64,000 bases of DNA. Source: Flavisolibacter longurius (GTDB taxonomy: Bacteria; Bacteroidota; Bacteroidia; Chitinophagales; Chitinophagaceae). The stretch spans positions 62,001 through 126,000 of the forward strand of contig JACJGO010000014.1 of NCBI GenBank assembly GCA_014163555.1, given 5' to 3'. The position numbers were made by a program, and so were the translations under genes. The notes under the pieces are model-generated. The model saw only the letters and a list, made by a program, of their open reading frames with translations. It did not search any database and was not told the origin of the DNA. Each line of letters begins with the position of its first letter. Positions within the stretch are counted from its first letter, which is position 1. This document shows positions 60,400-64,000 of this stretch, in pieces.

Positions 60400-61674
60400 T
60401 TAGAGTTCTTGTTTGTTTTTAAGCAGCACTTTGTAGCCTGCTTTTAGCGACACCTTAATCTGCTTCACCTTTCGGCTAAGAAGGTTCTTTGCAGCATTGA
60501 CGCCGGCAGCGGCGGCTTGTGCTTTTAGCGTCGGGTCCATTGTAGAAAGTTCCAGTAATTGCAAGCTGTTATCGGCAGATTGTTTAGCTACATCACGAGA
60601 GATAGCGCCGGGGATGTAAATGCCGGCTATGCCGTCCAAATCGTAAACTTCCAATTGAACGGGCAAGATGGATTTGCCCGATTTGACTGCTTTAATTTCT
60701 ACCTGCAGGCGTTCGTCGTTCAGCGAAGCAATGCCATTGACAAAACTGCCGGTAGGCATCATTTTGCCGTTGATGTACACATCACTTGTAAGACGCAGCC
60801 TGACCACAGCGCCATTCACGATGGTTTGTGCTGTTGCCACTTCTGCCTCAATTGCGTTATCGTCAGGCTGCTCCAATCCGGTTTCGTCTAATCCAAAAAA
60901 ACCAACCTTAGATTTTACATTCAGCCTTGGAGTATCCAGCAAGCTGACACTGGCGCCTTTTGCAGTTTCTGTGACGGAGAATGCAGCCTCTTTATGCTGA
61001 AGCGATTTTTCTTTCAGCCTTGCCTTTACCCGGTCAGGGTGCTGGATGTCCAAAATCTTTTCTAATGTGCCCGACAATTGAGCCATCTCAGGGTCGCCAC
61101 TTTCGGAGCCACCCATTGTTTGCATCATGCTTTCTAAACGGTTCATCTGATTGGCCAGGTCGTCATCCGGTTCTGTCTTTAAAGACTGGGCTGAACCTTT
61201 AGGTTTATCATCGGTAGGTTTGCTCATTTCCTTCTGCAGAAGCGAAAGCTTTTGCATCAGCTTTTGTTCGGCATTGTCGCCACTGACCTCGTAAGGGGAT
61301 GTGTTCAGTTGCTGCTTAAACTTGGATGCAGTACTGGCAGTCAGGTTTTCCAACTCGTTGGTAGAGCCTTGCGGCAATGTGTCCCGGCGACCGTTGTAGT
61401 ACGGGTCGTTCCGCATCATTTCTTCCATCTTCAAACTGTCCTTTGCAGCCTTATCATAAAAACTCAACTTGTTGTCAGAACCTCCGTCCTTCAAATTGGA
61501 TGAGGGAAGATTTAGATTAAGACCAGCACTTTTATTCGTTGAAGTGCTTTCACTTCCCTTGCCGCCACCGAAGGCCCAAAATGCCATTGTGAGGAAAGGG
61601 AGTGTTAATAGCGGCAACACCAACAGCATTTTTCGTTTTTGCAAGAAGGCTTGCGACCTCATTTCACTTTTCAT
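60400..61674 (-). CDS. traM: Conjugative transposon protein TraM
   Basis: A 424-residue inner-membrane-anchored, VirB10-like protein that links the two membranes in the transfer channel. One hydrophobic segment lies at about 17-36 (LLVLPLLTLPFLTMAFWAFGGG), followed by a long low-complexity periplasmic part and a C-terminal beta domain with INGKMMPTGSFVNGIA and IYIPGAISRDVAKQSADNSL. The ATG at 61674 is the best start; an upstream frame start falls inside the previous gene. It overlaps that gene by 11 bases. Confidence 0.88.
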   Translation of the reverse strand: MKSEMRSQAFLQKRKMLLVLPLLTLPFLTMAFWAFGGGKGSESTSTNKSAGLNLNLPSSNLKDGGSDNKLSFYDKAAKDSLKMEEMMRNDPYYNGRRDTLPQGSTNELENLTASTASKFKQQLNTSPYEVSGDNAEQKLMQKLSLLQKEMSKPTDDKPKGSAQSLKTEPDDDLANQMNRLESMMQTMGGSESGDPEMAQLSGTLEKILDIQHPDRVKARLKEKSLQHKEAAFSVTETAKGASVSLLDTPRLNVKSKVGFFGLDETGLEQPDDNAIEAEVATAQTIVNGAVVRLRLTSDVYINGKMMPTGSFVNGIASLNDERLQVEIKAVKSGKSILPVQLEVYDLDGIAGIYIPGAISRDVAKQSADNSLQLLELSTMDPTLKAQAAAAGVNAAKNLLSRKVKQIKVSLKAGYKVLLKNKQEL

Positions 61675-62161
61675 ATTCACTGTTTTGTTTTTGCAGGTTG
61701 TAAACTTGTTCCAATATGGCAACGCTGTCCATAAGGTGCGGCCTTGTTTTTATGATGCTATCGTATTGCGGCCGTTCGGATGTCTTCAAACTGTCCATGT
61801 ATCGTTTAAACGCAGTGATATTTTGGAACGTTTCTTCGTCAACATAGACGGAGCCAACAGTTTCCTCATCACCTGCTTTGTTGAAATGTTTAGGAACGTT
61901 TACTTGGTCAACATGGAGCTTGGGAACTGCTGGCCGTGTAATGGCATTGATGACGAGGTAAAGACTCATACCGCCAAACACGATGGAGAACAGAACAACC
62001 GCCTTCTTAAGTCTCTTTGTATTCATTTTGTCAACTGTTTTGTTCATTCGCTTTGCGAAGCTGTTTTGCAGCCGGTTGAAAGCAGCAGCAATTTTATTTG
62101 CCACCTTATCCGACCCAGAAGTTTTCGGCTTAACCTGTTTTTCGTCAACAAAGAATTTCAT
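61664..62161 (-). CDS. Single-pass membrane protein at the traL position
   Basis: A 165-residue protein. The N-terminal 60 residues are basic and helical (KIAAAFNRLQNSFAKRMNK), one membrane segment lies at about 54-71 (KAVVLFSIVFGGMSLYLVI), and the C-terminal 90 residues are hydrophilic and probably periplasmic, ending in a QVYNLQKQNSEYEK coil. Its place between traK and traM is where traL sits in Bacteroides elements, but sequence similarity to TraL is not obvious. It overlaps traM by 11 bases. Confidence 0.75.
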   Translation of the reverse strand: MKFFVDEKQVKPKTSGSDKVANKIAAAFNRLQNSFAKRMNKTVDKMNTKRLKKAVVLFSIVFGGMSLYLVINAITRPAVPKLHVDQVNVPKHFNKAGDEETVGSVYVDEETFQNITAFKRYMDSLKTSERPQYDSIIKTRPHLMDSVAILEQVYNLQKQNSEYEK

Positions 62162-62162
62162 A

Positions 62163-62783
62163 TCACCTTGTTTGCGTGTTCAAGTCTGTATTTTCCAGTG
62201 TACGCCATCGTTCAATTAGGAAACCGTGAGAATTGTTGTCAGAACGTGACACATTCCTCAAATAGCCCTCTGTTATCAGGCTCCGAGTGATGATGGTTGT
62301 TGGCCGGATGATTTTTTGCTGCCCTTTTAAACGGAAGTAAAAAGGGTAAACGTTCACGTTGATTTCGATACTGTCAACTTGCAGTTCCTGGCTGATGTTG
62401 CCGGAGATAAGATTGGAATAGTAGCCGTTTTCTTTCAGATTGTCGTATTGCTGCTTAGCCGACGCATCGGCCAAATACAATGCCTTGTTGATATTGCTCT
62501 CTATCACTTTGTCATCCGGGTCAAGGGTAAAGAAAAAGTGATGAAACATCTTCACATGGTCTCTTGCTTCCACCGGAACGTTGTCCTTGCGGTCGGCGGC
62601 ATAGGCTTCCAACGCCTTGCCATTAGCCAGGATAAAAACCTTTTGCTGCGATTGAGAAGCTAACTGATAACTTTTATAGGCGACGAAGCCTGAACTAACT
62701 ACGCATCCCAAAAGAAACAGTAGCGAAAACAGGCGGATGTACTGAAAGGCACTGTCAATATTTTTCATTTTTTGAAACATCAT
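62163..62783 (-). CDS. traK: Conjugative transposon protein TraK
   Basis: A 206-residue VirB8-like inner-membrane protein of the transfer machine. One membrane segment lies near residue 18-38 (LFSLLFLLGCVVSSGFVAY), followed by a periplasmic NTF2-like domain with VEARDHVKMFHHFFFTLDPDD, SNINKALYLADASA and the closing RPTTIITRSLITEGYL. These blocks are characteristic of TraK. Several ATGs lie near the start (62783, 62780, 62768); I used the first. It is followed at once by the traL-position gene. Confidence 0.9.
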   Translation of the reverse strand: MMFQKMKNIDSAFQYIRLFSLLFLLGCVVSSGFVAYKSYQLASQSQQKVFILANGKALEAYAADRKDNVPVEARDHVKMFHHFFFTLDPDDKVIESNINKALYLADASAKQQYDNLKENGYYSNLISGNISQELQVDSIEINVNVYPFYFRLKGQQKIIRPTTIITRSLITEGYLRNVSRSDNNSHGFLIERWRTLENTDLNTQTR

Positions 62784-62827
62784 TCACACATTTTCATACT
62801 CACAAATAAGGCAACGCAGGTTTCACT

Positions 62828-63991
62828 CTAACTACCCTGCCCATTGGTTTTTGGCGTGGTTTCGGCTGGTGTTTCGCCGGACAGCTTTGCCTGCATATAA
62901 TTGCTTCCTCCACCATTACCAGCGCTATCATTCTTGAAATAACCACCGGAAGCGCCGTAAGATGCCATGCTGCTTGAAATGCGGTTGTATTCACCGCCCA
63001 ACGCATCTTTCACCATTGAGGTGCTGCTGCTTGCCACTGTGCGGCTGGATGTACTCATTAGATTGGTGACCTTGTACAATAAGGTGTTACCGCCACCGGC
63101 ATGAACGATATAATTGGCTACCGAAGGCACGGTGAAGTAGCCAACTATCCCAATCACCATAAAAATCAGGTAAGCCGTATCGGTAGTGCTGAAAAAAGTA
63201 TCGCCGTTAGAAGCGATTTGCTGCAAATCCGCTTTCAGCATATTCTCTTGGATTTTGCCCATGATGCCGCCGAAAATGTTTGCCACCGGTAACCACAGAA
63301 AGATGTTCAGGTAGCGGGCAATCCAAACGGTAAGCGTATGCTGGAAGCCATCAAAGACAGCGATGCCAAAAACCAACGGACCAAGTATTGCCAATACAAT
63401 CAGGTAAAACGTTCTGATGGTATTGATGCAGAGAGCAGCGGCCTCAAACAGAATTTTCAGGATTTCAGCCATCCATTGCTTGATGGCATTGCGGAAATTG
63501 TAAGAAGCTTTCGCAAAGGCAAACTTGATGTCGTTTCCAATGCTTTTGAAGAAGCCTTCACTTTTGTCGCCGTAATGGTACTTGTACCATTTATCCCGGT
63601 CGCCGCTGCCCGATGGCCCTACATACATTTGCCAGTATGTGGTTTTCTTAATGGCTTCTTCTTTCATGGCAAGGAGCTGCGCAACTGCTTTGTCGCTGTC
63701 TTTCACCATTTCGCTGGTGGCTGTGACGGTGGGCTTCATTACACCATTTATCATGGCAATGACTGACGGAAAAATGAGCACGGCAAACCCGAGCACAAAG
63801 GGCCGGAACAAGGGATAAAAGTCCACCGGCTCCGCACGGGCGATGTGCCCCCATACCCGTGAGGCGATGTACCAGGTCGCTGCAAATCCGGCTATACCCC
63901 GCCCCACTCCAATAAGACGGCTACAAAGGGGCATCATGTCTTCGTAAAGCGTCTCCAACACTTCTTGCAGGCTTCTGATTTTATCAGCCAT
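62828..63991 (-). CDS. traJ: Conjugative transposon protein TraJ
   Basis: A 387-residue multi-pass inner-membrane protein, VirB6-like, of the conjugation channel. About six membrane segments are visible, including a GPLVFGIAVFDGF stretch and the TVPSVANYIVHAGGG region, typical of TraJ. The C-terminus is a low-complexity Ser/Thr/Gly tail. The start codon is inside the window, nine bases before the right edge, so the gene is complete. It leads the visible tra genes; traI and earlier genes would lie to the right. Confidence 0.92.
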   Translation of the reverse strand: MADKIRSLQEVLETLYEDMMPLCSRLIGVGRGIAGFAATWYIASRVWGHIARAEPVDFYPLFRPFVLGFAVLIFPSVIAMINGVMKPTVTATSEMVKDSDKAVAQLLAMKEEAIKKTTYWQMYVGPSGSGDRDKWYKYHYGDKSEGFFKSIGNDIKFAFAKASYNFRNAIKQWMAEILKILFEAAALCINTIRTFYLIVLAILGPLVFGIAVFDGFQHTLTVWIARYLNIFLWLPVANIFGGIMGKIQENMLKADLQQIASNGDTFFSTTDTAYLIFMVIGIVGYFTVPSVANYIVHAGGGNTLLYKVTNLMSTSSRTVASSSTSMVKDALGGEYNRISSSMASYGASGGYFKNDSAGNGGGSNYMQAKLSGETPAETTPKTNGQGS

Positions 63992-64000
63992 ATTTTGTGC

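Larger units (their letters stand above)
56462..64000. mobile_element. One end of an integrative conjugative element (Bacteroidetes tra type)
   Basis: Beginning behind tRNA-Leu(CAA), a minus-strand set of conjugation genes (traJ, traK, traL-position gene, traM, traN) and accessory genes runs to the right edge. The order matches the end of the tra operon of Bacteroides-type conjugative transposons. No integrase, relaxase or other tra genes are in the window, so most of the element lies to the right. Integration at the tRNA 3' end is inferred from position; the second att copy is outside the window. Confidence 0.85.

Noticed and set aside
61469-62290. A 273-codon plus-strand frame opposite traM and the traL-position gene
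   Set aside because: Antisense to well-supported tra genes, cysteine- and phenylalanine-rich without domain features.
1-64000. CRISPR array, rRNA operon, insertion sequence or replication origin
   Set aside because: No regularly spaced direct repeats, no rRNA sequence, no transposase and no dnaA-box cluster were seen.

Overview
The window looks like chromosome of a Bacteroidota bacterium, most likely family Chitinophagaceae. The evidence is the protein set (DUF5686 and DUF4270 proteins, GSCFA protein, TonB receptor with a carboxypeptidase-like N-terminal domain, fasciclin lipoprotein, TrhO, MqnA of the futalosine menaquinone route), promoters with the TAnnTTTG -7 element, few Shine-Dalgarno sequences, and a Bacteroidetes-type conjugative transposon. 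The placement is inferred from gene content; no database search was possible.

Layout. 1-8.6 kb: two small ORFs at the left edge, a DUF4268 protein, a secreted protein, a penicillin-acylase-family hydrolase, a DUF5686 outer-membrane protein and trhO. 8.6-14.2 kb: purC, then a TonB receptor with a fasciclin lipoprotein. 14.4-20.4 kb: a minus-strand block of ppx, ppk1, hldE-type adenylyltransferase, flippase-like protein, panD and panC. 20.5-31.7 kb: an orphan starch-synthase-like domain, a DUF4270 lipoprotein, metK, a RES/Xre toxin-antitoxin pair, rlmB-type methyltransferase, HMG-CoA lyase, GSCFA protein, miaE, thiolase, DoxX, SemiSWEET and the pyruvate dehydrogenase E1 beta subunit. 32-39.3 kb: an NtrC-like regulator without a DNA-binding domain, a CarH/LitR-type B12 regulator, signal peptidase I, cdd, an NTF2-like protein, purB and mqnA. 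39.4-48.5 kb: a surface-polysaccharide cluster (fcl, five glycosyltransferases, an FkbM methyltransferase, a YfhO-like membrane protein). 48.6-55.8 kb: queuosine-precursor transporter, NUDIX, dapF, nucleoside phosphorylase, tRNA-Cys, FKBP isomerase, serine dehydratase and an esterase. 56.4-64 kb: tRNA-Leu(CAA), followed by one end of an integrative conjugative element (traJ, traK, a traL-position gene, traM, traN and accessory genes) that runs off the right edge.

The most unusual feature is a 69-bp intergenic unit present twice, at 31842-31910 and 56025-56093, with only two differences. It begins at a promoter-like -7 element and ends at the T-run of an intrinsic terminator, which is what a self-contained small-RNA gene looks like. 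Its two differences fall on the two partners of one base pair of the terminator stem. Other points of interest: a metK -7 element inside the loop of the preceding gene's terminator, a palindrome at the toxin-antitoxin promoter, paired TTTGCAAA palindromes one helical turn apart beside the element's tRNA target, a starch-synthase-like protein without its substrate-binding motif, and an internally repeated ICE accessory protein family.

Frames without a plausible product were left out. Coordinates include the stop codon. Starts follow ATG where family length fits, with non-ATG starts stated.
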